17,016 nucleotides of DNA from Aquificota bacterium (GTDB lineage: Bacteria; Aquificota; Aquificia; Aquificales; Hydrogenothermaceae): the NCBI GenBank assembly GCA_013153795.1, contig JAADDV010000177.1, positions 1 to 17,016 on the forward strand, written 5' to 3'. A program made the translations under genes and the position numbers. The notes under the pieces were generated by a model, which made no database searches, had not been told where the DNA came from, and was given only the letters and a program-made list of their open reading frames with translations. Numbering within the stretch: position 1 is the first letter of the stretch; every line of letters starts with the position of its first letter. Shown piece by piece: positions 1-6,195 of the stretch.

Positions 1-41
1 TTATTAATAAGTCTGTATCAAAGCTCATATATATTCTAAAC
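1..41 (+). other. Left flank of the CRISPR array, possible end of leader
   Basis: These 41 bases precede the first visible repeat and are AT-rich. They contain no repeat end, and the five internal spacers are only 34-38 nt, so this is probably not another spacer. The repeat polarity puts the leader on this side, so this may be the repeat-proximal end of the leader. An unusually long spacer running past the window edge cannot be excluded. Confidence 0.4.
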
Positions 42-397
42 GTTTTATCTGAACTAAGTGGGATAGAAAGGTATCTAGAAAGACTATCCCGAAATTTAAT
101 GAAGGTTTTATCTGAACTAAGTGGGATAGAAAGCTTCTCAGTCTGGAAACTTCGTTTCTTGTTGCGTTTGGTTTTATCTGAACTAAGTGGGATAGAAAGT
201 CTACTGCAAGAAGTGTATGTGGCTTATCAGCAAGTGGTTTTATCTGAACTAAGTGGGATAGAAAGCTTTTTCTACTCGTTAATTGTAGTTATATTTCTTG
301 GTGGTTTTATCTGAACTAAGTGGGATAGAAAGGAATTGATTCTAGCAGTTTCTTCTATCGCACTGTTTGTTTTATCTGAACTAAGTGGGATAGAAAG
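42..397 (+). CRISPR. CRISPR array, six identical 29-nt repeats and five spacers
   Basis: A 29-nt repeat beginning GTTTTATCTG and ending GGGATAGAAAG occurs at 42-70, 105-133, 171-199, 237-265, 304-332 and 369-397, with all six copies identical by eye. The spacers at 71-104, 134-170, 200-236, 266-303 and 333-368 are 34, 37, 37, 38 and 36 nt long and share no sequence. The ATAGAAAG 3' end resembles the ATTGAAAG/C 5' handle of crRNAs in type I and III systems, which predicts transcription on the + strand with the leader to the left. The last repeat is not degenerate. No cas gene lies in the window, so the subtype is unknown. From 398 to the terminator at 446 I see nothing recognisable. Confidence 0.96.
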
Positions 398-445
398 AGG
401 TAAGATTTGTGGCTAATTATTCAATTAATCGAAGGATATTTTTTC

Positions 446-477
446 AAAAAGAGGTCGCTTATAAAAGCGCGACCTCT
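446..477 (-). terminator. Rho-independent terminator of ychF
   Basis: GAGGTCGC at 451-458 pairs with GCGACCTC at 469-476, and an A-T pair (450/477) extends the stem to 9 bp around a 10-nt loop. On the minus strand the stem is followed directly by TTTTT and another T-rich stretch. It begins 8 bases past the ychF stop codon. The + strand side has no T-run, so it acts mainly on leftward transcripts, keeping them out of the CRISPR array. Confidence 0.85.
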
Positions 478-484
478 CAAGATT

Positions 485-1597
485 TCAAACATTAAATCTA
501 AAATGCATTACATCACCATCCTGAACTACATAATCTTTTCCTTCAACTCTTAACAACCCTTGCTCTTTAGCTTTCTGAATAGAACCAACTTTTATTAAAT
601 CTTCATAATTTATCACCTCAGCAGCGATAAAACCTCTTTCAAAATCTGAGTGTATTTCTCCTGCAGCCTGAGGAGCTTTGGTTCCTCTTTTAATAGTCCA
701 AGCTCTAGCCTCTTTTTCACCAGCAGTAAAGTAGGTTATAAGGTCTAAAAGAGAATATCCCGTTCTTATCATTTTATTTAAACCCGGCTCTTCCAAGCCA
801 TATGCTTCTAAAAGTTCTTTTCTTTCTTCTTTAGGTATTTCTATAAGTTCTTGTTCTACCTTTCCACACAAAACAACTACAGGAGCTCCTTCTTTTTCTG
901 CCTTTTCCTTTATAGCCTGAACATGCTTGTTTCCTTCTCCATCTGGAAGGTCTTCTTCATTTATATTTGCAACATACATTATTGGCTTTATAGTAAGAGG
1001 GAATATAGTTTTTTTCATATACTCTATTTCTTCTTCATCAAACTGGTCTAAATGAGTTCGTAAAGGTTTTAAATCTTCTAAAATCTTTTTTGCTTTTTCC
1101 AAAACCTGAACTTCAAATTTTGCTTCTTTATTTCCAGATTTTGCAGGTTTTATAACCTTTTCAAGCCTTTTTTCAACAGTTTGAAGGTCAGCAAGAATAA
1201 GCTCTGTTTCTATAATTTCAGCATCTCTAACAGGATTTACTGAGCCTTCTACATGGACAACATCACTATCTTCAAAGCATCTAACAACATGAGCAATTGC
1301 AGAAACATTTCTAATATTTGCTAAAAACTGATTTCCAAGACCTTCTCCTTTAGAAGCACCTTTAACAAGACCTGCAATATCTACAAATTCAATTGTTGCA
1401 GGTATCACTTTTTGAGAGTTTTCCATCTGGGCAAGTTTCTCAAGTCTTTCATCTGGAACATTAACAATTCCAACATTTGGCTCTATTGTGCAAAATGGAT
1501 AATTTGCTATCTCAGCCTTTCCTGTTTCTGTTAAAGCATTAAAAATTGTTGATTTTCCAACATTGGGAAGTCCTACAATTCCAATATTTAGTTTCAT
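485..1597 (-). CDS. ychF: Ribosome-associated ATPase/GTPase YchF (OLA1 family)
   Basis: A 370-aa cytosolic P-loop protein of the Obg/YchF superfamily, about the family's usual length. YchF binds ribosomes, often prefers ATP over GTP, and has been linked to translation and stress responses. The Walker A motif GLPNVGKS is at residues 9-16 and the G3 motif DIAGL at 73-77. The G4 site reads NINE at 211-214 instead of NKxD, which is the YchF hallmark explaining relaxed base specificity. A coiled-coil-like segment follows at about 130-200, and the C-terminal TGS domain (about 285-368) contains GEIHSDFERGFIAAEV. The ATG is preceded by GGAGGAGAA. The gene is monocistronic: a terminator follows and the next gene to the right is divergent. 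Confidence 0.97.
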   Translation of the reverse strand: MKLNIGIVGLPNVGKSTIFNALTETGKAEIANYPFCTIEPNVGIVNVPDERLEKLAQMENSQKVIPATIEFVDIAGLVKGASKGEGLGNQFLANIRNVSAIAHVVRCFEDSDVVHVEGSVNPVRDAEIIETELILADLQTVEKRLEKVIKPAKSGNKEAKFEVQVLEKAKKILEDLKPLRTHLDQFDEEEIEYMKKTIFPLTIKPIMYVANINEEDLPDGEGNKHVQAIKEKAEKEGAPVVVLCGKVEQELIEIPKEERKELLEAYGLEEPGLNKMIRTGYSLLDLITYFTAGEKEARAWTIKRGTKAPQAAGEIHSDFERGFIAAEVINYEDLIKVGSIQKAKEQGLLRVEGKDYVVQDGDVMHFRFNV

Positions 1598-1708
1598 TTC
1601 TCCTCCAAATTTTATTTTTAAAATTTCCTATAAAAGTTTATTAATTTTACCGAAAACAAATCCATGAAAGAAAACAATATAAGATTTTAAAAAGAGGTGT
1701 AAATATCC

Positions 1709-2137
1709 ATGATATATAAAAAATCTGATACTTTTTATATCGTAGGATTATTTGATGGAGAAGATATTATAGACAGCCTACAACATTTTTTAAGTGAAGA
1801 AAGAATAAGGTCTGGTTTCTTTTGGGGAATAGGAGGAGTTAGAAATCCAAGTATTGGAGTTTATGATGTTTTAGAAACAAAATTTAAAAGAACTATCGTC
1901 AAAGGCATATATGAGATAGTTTCTTTCCATGGAAATGTTAGTGTAGACCCAGATAGTATAAGCCCTTTTATTCATGCTCATATATCTTTAGCAAAAAAAG
2001 ATTTTTCTATAATAGGAGGGCATTTTTTTGATGCAGAGGTAGCAGTTTCACTAGAAATGATTTTTATGCCAACCCAAAACCCTATAGTAAGAGAGATAAA
2101 TCCTCTTTATAAAGTTATGCTCTGGGAACATCTCTAA
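1709..2137 (+). CDS. PPC/DUF296 domain protein
   Basis: A 142-aa single-domain protein matching the plant and prokaryote conserved (PPC, DUF296) fold. Recognisable pieces are the DGEDI segment (16-20), the GIGGVRNPSIGVYD turn (40-53), EIVSFHGNVS (69-78), and the histidine-rich core IHAHISL (88-94) with GGHFF (103-107). His89, His91 and His105 are the conserved cluster proposed to bind a metal in prokaryotic members. No DNA-binding extension such as the plant AT-hook is present, and the cellular role of bacterial members is not established. The ATG at 1709 has an AGAGGTG site 9 bases upstream. It is divergent from ychF across 111 bases and converges on dedA, whose stop codon it overlaps. Confidence 0.82.
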   Translation: MIYKKSDTFYIVGLFDGEDIIDSLQHFLSEERIRSGFFWGIGGVRNPSIGVYDVLETKFKRTIVKGIYEIVSFHGNVSVDPDSISPFIHAHISLAKKDFSIIGGHFFDAEVAVSLEMIFMPTQNPIVREINPLYKVMLWEHL

Positions 2138-2727
2138 ACAGTTTTTTCGTTCCCATTTTCATTTCCATTGAAAAACTTTTCTCTAATTTTAGGAAGTAAG
2201 AGAAGTATTGATATAAATATTAAAAGCACTCCTGCAGCTATAAAATAGTATTCTTTTGCTTCTTTAAAGAAAGTTTCTGCAGCTTTTCCAAACATATATC
2301 CTAAAGAAAGGTATATTACAGCCCAGATAAAAAGAGAAAGCATATTAAAGAATATAAATTTCCAAACACTAAATCCTGTTGCTCCCATCAAAACCATTGG
2401 AATTATTCTCATTCCATACCAGAAACGGATAATAAATATCGATAAAATTCCATATTTTTCAAAAAGTTGTTTGACTTTTCTATATTTTTTTCGTGTATAT
2501 TGGTTTTTTAAAAATATCTCTCTTCCTTTCCATCTTCCCAAATAAAAGTATATAATCTCATGTAAGAAAGCTCCTAACATAGCTATAATAAGAGATTTTA
2601 CAGGGTCTAAAAACTTTAGCTTTATGAAAAAACCTACAATTAAAAGAAATAATTCCCCTTCTAAAAAAGTGCCTATAAAAACAGCAATATATCCATAATT
2701 TTGAAGAAATGTTTCTAGATGTTCTAT
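2134..2727 (-). CDS. DedA family membrane protein (VTT domain), probable ATA start
   Basis: A polytopic inner-membrane protein of the DedA/SNARE-associated family, whose members include flippase-like and proton-dependent transport proteins. The first in-frame Met (at 2580) would give 148 aa and remove the first membrane-embedded segment. The frame stays open upstream and encodes EHLETFLQNYGYIAVFIGTF, then the family-like acidic FLEGELF (21-27), giving 197 aa, which is normal for DedA. No ATG, GTG or TTG exists in that stretch. ATA at 2725-2727 lies just after GGAGGA and is the best start. Later landmarks are IIRFWYGMRIIP (99-110, the conserved Arg pair) and GATGFSVWKF (115-124). HE replaces the usual GD after the first hydrophobic segment. 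The tail ends in a doubled NGNE motif. Its stop overlaps that of the convergent PPC gene. Confidence 0.8.
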   Translation of the reverse strand: MEHLETFLQNYGYIAVFIGTFLEGELFLLIVGFFIKLKFLDPVKSLIIAMLGAFLHEIIYFYLGRWKGREIFLKNQYTRKKYRKVKQLFEKYGILSIFIIRFWYGMRIIPMVLMGATGFSVWKFIFFNMLSLFIWAVIYLSLGYMFGKAAETFFKEAKEYYFIAAGVLLIFISILLLLPKIREKFFNGNENGNEKTV

Positions 2728-2737
2728 GGTATCCTCC
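2725..2737 (-). promoter_or_regulatory. Shine-Dalgarno site and putative ATA initiation codon of dedA
   Basis: On the minus strand GGAGGA (2732-2737) is followed by TACC and then ATA (2725-2727), in frame with the DedA N-terminus. The spacing is that of a normal ribosome binding site. In-frame codons back to the upstream TAG stop include no ATG, GTG or TTG. A CTG at 2737-2739 overlaps the SD itself and has no SD of its own. Confidence 0.65.
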
Positions 2738-2772
2738 AGATTACACTTAAGATTTTTGAAAGAGCATAAAAT

Positions 2773-2778
2773 ATTATA
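2773..2778 (-). promoter_or_regulatory. Putative -10 box for dedA
   Basis: A perfect TATAAT on the minus strand, 45 bases upstream of the proposed ATA start. It would give a 5' leader of about 40 nt carrying the SD. No good -35 hexamer is seen at 16-18 nt upstream, so the call rests on the -10 box and its position. Confidence 0.45.
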
Positions 2779-2830
2779 CTAATATTTTCGTTTAAGTAAT
2801 TTTGATTTCTTAATTTTTCCCCTACAAAGA

Positions 2831-2857
2831 TTTACAATTTTTATGTGAATTTATGAT
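2831..2857 (+). promoter_or_regulatory. Candidate promoter of ilvD
   Basis: TTTACA (2831-2836) and TATGAT (2852-2857) each match the sigma-70 consensus at five of six positions, but the spacer is only 15 nt. They lie 40 bases upstream of the ilvD start, back to back with the dedA promoter. No attenuator or riboswitch fold was recognised in the short leader. Confidence 0.3.
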
Positions 2858-2897
2858 AAATTGTAAAGTATTTATCGTATTCCAAGGAGGAAAATAT

Positions 2898-4571
2898 ATG
2901 AGAAGTGATGAAATAAAAAAAGGTTTTGAAAGAGCGCCACATAGAAGTTTACTTAGGGCATGTGGCTTAACAGAAGAAGATTTTGGAAAACCTTTTATAG
3001 GGGTTGCAAACTCATATATAGATATAATCCCAGGGCATGTGCATCTTAGAGAGTTTGCTCAAATAGTAAAAGATGCAATAAGAGAAGCTGGTGGTGTCCC
3101 TTTTGAGTTTAATGTTATTGGTGTTGATGATGGTATTGCTATGGGACACTCAGGAATGCATTACTCTCTCCCAAGTAGAGAAATCATAGCAGATGCAATA
3201 GAAACTGTTGTAGAAGCTCATAAACTTGATGCTCTTGTTTGTATCCCTAACTGTGACAAGATTGTTCCAGGTATGATGATGGCTGCTGCAAGACTTAACA
3301 TACCTACTATTTTTGTTAGTGGTGGACCTATGGCAGCAGGTCATACCCCAGATGGTAGGCCTATAGACCTTGCAACAGCTTTTGAGGCTGTTGGTGCCGT
3401 TGCTCAGGGAAAGATGACAGAAACAGAGCTAAAAATAATAGAAGAAAATGCCTGTCCTTCTTGTGGTTCATGTTCGGGAATGTTTACAGCAAATTCAATG
3501 AACTGCCTAGCAGAGGCTCTAGGAGTTGCTCTACCAGGAAACGGTTCTATTCTTGCAATAGACCCAAGAAGACAGGAGCTTGCAAGACAGGCAGGGAAAC
3601 AGATTATTGAGCTTTTAAAAGCAGACCTTAAGTTTAGAGATATTGTAAATGAAGAAACAATAGAAAATGCTTTTACCCTTGACATTGCAATGGGAGGCTC
3701 TTCTAATACAGTTCTTCATCTTCTTGCTATTGCATATGAAGCAGGGATTGAGTTTCCACTTGAAAAAATAGATGAAATATCAAGAAAAACTCCAACATTA
3801 TGTAAACTTGCTCCTGCTTCCCAATATCATATGGAAGATTTAGACAGAGCTGGTGGAATACCTGCTATTTTAAAAGAACTTGCTAAAAAAGGACTTCTCC
3901 ACTTAGACAGACCTACAGTTTTACTAAAAACAATAGGAGAAGTTATTGAAGATGCAGAAATAAAAGACCCAGAGGTTATAAGACCAATAACAAATCCTTA
4001 CAGTGAAACAGGAGGTCTTGCTATTTTATTTGGAAATATTGCTCCAGATGGGGCAGTTGTAAAAGCTGCAGCAGTAGACCCTAAAATAATGGTTCATAAA
4101 GGAAGAGCAGTATGTTTTGATAGTGAAGAAGAAGCAATCTCTGGTATTTTTGGTGGGAAAGTAAAAGCTGGAGATGTTGTTGTAATAAGATATGAAGGTC
4201 CTAAAGGAAGCCCGGGAATGAGAGAAATGCTTTCTCCAACATCTGCCATAATGGGAATGGGACTTGGGGATAAAGTTTCTCTAATAACAGATGGTAGATT
4301 TTCCGGAGCTACAAGGGGAGCATGTATTGGACACGTGTCCCCTGAAGCAGCAGCAGGAGGACCAATAGGAATTATTCAAGATGGAGATGAGATTTTAATA
4401 GATATTCCAAATAGAAAACTTGAACTTCTTATTTCAGAAGAAGAATTTGAAAAAAGAATGAAAAACTTTAAACCAAAACAAAAACCAATAAACAGCAGAT
4501 GGCTTAGAAGATACGCAAAACACGTAGCATCAGCTAATAAAGGAGCTATTCTTGAAGATGATTGTTTTTAG
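2898..4571 (+). CDS. ilvD: Dihydroxy-acid dehydratase
   Basis: A 557-aa iron-sulfur enzyme that dehydrates 2,3-dihydroxy-isovalerate and 2,3-dihydroxy-3-methylvalerate to the 2-keto acids in valine, isoleucine and pantothenate/leucine synthesis. Cluster cysteines lie in CIPNCDKIVPGM (Cys119) and CPSCGSCSGMF (186-196). The N-terminal segment reads PGHVHLREF like E. coli IlvD, lacking the extra Cys of plant-type [2Fe-2S] enzymes; this suggests the oxygen-labile [4Fe-4S] class, as inference. The second signature, DGRFSGATRGA (465-475), holds the catalytic Ser. The start chosen is the ATG at 2898, preceded by AAGGAGG with 7-nt spacing. The ATG at 2853 would add 15 non-conserved residues and lies in the probable promoter. 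metK follows after 36 bases. Confidence 0.97.
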   Translation: MRSDEIKKGFERAPHRSLLRACGLTEEDFGKPFIGVANSYIDIIPGHVHLREFAQIVKDAIREAGGVPFEFNVIGVDDGIAMGHSGMHYSLPSREIIADAIETVVEAHKLDALVCIPNCDKIVPGMMMAAARLNIPTIFVSGGPMAAGHTPDGRPIDLATAFEAVGAVAQGKMTETELKIIEENACPSCGSCSGMFTANSMNCLAEALGVALPGNGSILAIDPRRQELARQAGKQIIELLKADLKFRDIVNEETIENAFTLDIAMGGSSNTVLHLLAIAYEAGIEFPLEKIDEISRKTPTLCKLAPASQYHMEDLDRAGGIPAILKELAKKGLLHLDRPTVLLKTIGEVIEDAEIKDPEVIRPITNPYSETGGLAILFGNIAPDGAVVKAAAVDPKIMVHKGRAVCFDSEEEAISGIFGGKVKAGDVVVIRYEGPKGSPGMREMLSPTSAIMGMGLGDKVSLITDGRFSGATRGACIGHVSPEAAAGGPIGIIQDGDEILIDIPNRKLELLISEEEFEKRMKNFKPKQKPINSRWLRRYAKHVASANKGAILEDDCF

Positions 4572-4578
4572 ATATAAT
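4552..4578 (+). promoter_or_regulatory. Possible internal promoter for metK
   Basis: A perfect TATAAT (4573-4578) begins just after the ilvD stop codon, 30 bases before metK. A TTGAAG (4552-4557) lies 15 nt upstream. The -10 box is good but the spacing is short, so metK may have its own promoter in addition to read-through from ilvD. Confidence 0.35.
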
Positions 4579-4607
4579 GTATCTGAATACAGTGAAGGGG
4601 GAAAGGA

Positions 4608-5741
4608 TTGAAAACTTTAAAAAGCTCAGAAGCAGTCTGCCAGGGACATCCTGATAAAATTGCAGATATTATTTCAGATGCAATATTAGATGAGCTAATA
4701 AGAAAAGACCCTTATACAAGGTCTTCTATAGAAACGCTGATAACAACAGGTCTTGTTCATGTTTCAGGGGAGCTTTCAACAGATGCATATGTAGATATTC
4801 CAGAGATAGTTAGAGGGACACTAATAGAAGTAGGCTATACAAAACCTGAATATGGTTTTGATGGATATACTGCAGGAGTTATAACAACAATAAGTGACCA
4901 GAGCCCAGAGCTGGCTCTGGGACTTTCTGGAGATAAAGCTGGAGATACAGGAATAGTAGTAGGGTATGCAACTAATGAAACCAAAAACTACATGCCTATT
5001 GCATGTAATATAGCAAATGGAATAGTTAGGCAGTTAGATGAACTTAGAAAAGATGATATTGTTCCGTTTTTTAGACCTGATGGAAAAGCTGTTGCTGTAG
5101 TAGAGTATGAAAATGATAAACCAGTTAGATTAGATTCTATCACTGTTCTTGTTCAGCATGAGCCTTATGTTTCAGAGCATGAGCTAAGAGAAACAGTTAT
5201 AGAAAAGGTGATAAAAGAAGTTGTTCCAGAAGGATTTATAGATAACAAAACAAATATTGTTATAAATCCTATTGGAAGATTTATAATAGGTGGTCCTATG
5301 GCAGATACTGGCTTAACAGGAAGAAAAACAATAGCTGATGCTTATGGGACAGCTGCCCCTTCAGGAGGAAGTGCCTTTTCAGGTAAAGACCCTACAAAAG
5401 TAGACAGGTCAGCTTCCTATATGGCTAGATGGATAGCAAAGCACGTTGTAGCTTCAGGTCTAGCAAATAGATGTTTAGTTGAGTTAATATATGTAATAGG
5501 GACAGAATTTCCGATAACAATAGATATAAAAACAGATACAAACATAGATAAGGAAAAATTAATAAAAAAAATAAAAGAAGTTTTTAACTTATCTCCGGCG
5601 GGGATTATAGAGCAATTAAAATTAAGACAACCAATATATAAACAAACTGCTTCTTATGGACATTTTGGAAAAGAAATAGATGAAATAACATGGGAAATTT
5701 TAGATAAAGAAATATTAGGAGAGTTAAAAGATGTCACATAA
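4608..5741 (+). CDS. metK: S-adenosylmethionine synthase, divergent in signature motifs
   Basis: A 377-aa enzyme that makes S-adenosylmethionine from ATP and methionine. Retained active-site features include Glu8, GHPDK (13-17, with His14 and Asp16), GLTGRK (235-240), and SGKDPTKVDRS (258-268) with Lys260 and Asp266; YGHFG is at 350-354. Two family signatures differ: GAGDQGxxxGY reads KAGDTGIVVGY (110-120), and GGGAFSxKD reads GGSAFSGKD (253-261). The residue before GHPDK is Gln rather than Glu. Length and overall order still fit MetK well. The start is TTG at 4608, with an AGGGGG/AAAGGA purine run just upstream; no ATG alternative precedes the conserved N-terminus. The end overlaps the next gene by 11 bases. 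Confidence 0.92.
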   Translation: MKTLKSSEAVCQGHPDKIADIISDAILDELIRKDPYTRSSIETLITTGLVHVSGELSTDAYVDIPEIVRGTLIEVGYTKPEYGFDGYTAGVITTISDQSPELALGLSGDKAGDTGIVVGYATNETKNYMPIACNIANGIVRQLDELRKDDIVPFFRPDGKAVAVVEYENDKPVRLDSITVLVQHEPYVSEHELRETVIEKVIKEVVPEGFIDNKTNIVINPIGRFIIGGPMADTGLTGRKTIADAYGTAAPSGGSAFSGKDPTKVDRSASYMARWIAKHVVASGLANRCLVELIYVIGTEFPITIDIKTDTNIDKEKLIKKIKEVFNLSPAGIIEQLKLRQPIYKQTASYGHFGKEIDEITWEILDKEILGELKDVT

Positions 5742-6192
5742 CAAACATACTTATAGTTTTGAAGTTTTTAAAGCTTTAGTTGAGCTAGAAATTAAAAGAA
5801 TAGAAAGATATAAAAAGGAAAAAAATTTTTCTATAGCATTTCTTTATGCTCCAAATCTTGCAAAAAGTGTGAAGTATTTTAAAGATATAGACAAAGCTGT
5901 AGAAATATCTTTTCTTATAAGAACAGGTATTCGCTCAACAGATGTTGTTTCAGAGGTAGAAGATGATTTTGTTTTTCTCTTTTTCCCAGAAACTTCAAAA
6001 TCTGAAGCTCAAAAAGTAATAGAAAGAATAAAGAAAGCTTTACCAGAACTTGAGATTATAGAAGGGATAGCAACATATCCAGATGATGGAACAACAGAAT
6101 ATGAACTGTTTAATAAACTTGTAAAGATAATGAATGAAAAGCTTATTCCTGTTATTGAACTTGCAACAGAAAAAAAAGATGAAAAAGTATAA
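5731..6192 (+). CDS. Degenerate GGDEF-like domain protein
   Basis: A 153-aa soluble protein whose pattern follows a GGDEF (diguanylate cyclase) domain. It has a helix with the spacing ELEIKRIERYKK (18-29), a strand FSIAFL (33-38), an RSTDVVSEVEDDFVFLFFPET block (68-88) where cyclases carry R-x-D..GGDEF..P-T, and EGIATYPDDG (111-120) where they carry SiGia-P-DG. The GGDEF loop is VEDDF and the metal-binding Asp region is replaced by YAPN (39-42). Cyclase activity is therefore unlikely; nucleotide binding or a protein-interaction role is possible. There is no sensory or membrane segment. Its ATG lies inside the metK 3' end with an AGGAGA site upstream, so the two are probably translated together. 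It is convergent with the permease gene, 3 bases away. Confidence 0.65.
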   Translation: MSHNKHTYSFEVFKALVELEIKRIERYKKEKNFSIAFLYAPNLAKSVKYFKDIDKAVEISFLIRTGIRSTDVVSEVEDDFVFLFFPETSKSEAQKVIERIKKALPELEIIEGIATYPDDGTTEYELFNKLVKIMNEKLIPVIELATEKKDEKV

Positions 6193-6195
6193 GCT

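Noticed and set aside
99..314. Open reading frame with a repeated LSELSGIES peptide
   Set aside because: It is a translation of the CRISPR repeats, in frame only because neighbouring units are about 66 bases apart.
1598..1708. Promoters in the ychF/PPC divergent region
   Set aside because: Several AT-rich -10-like boxes (for example TATAAG at 1678-1683) occur, but none has a matching -35 at proper spacing.
2134..2580. 148-residue version of the DedA protein starting at an ATG
   Set aside because: It lacks an SD and would remove the conserved first hydrophobic segment; the frame continues upstream to an SD.
2853..2897. Upstream ATG extending IlvD by 15 residues
   Set aside because: The extra residues are not part of the conserved N-terminus, this ATG has no SD, and the ATG at 2898 has AAGGAGG at good spacing.
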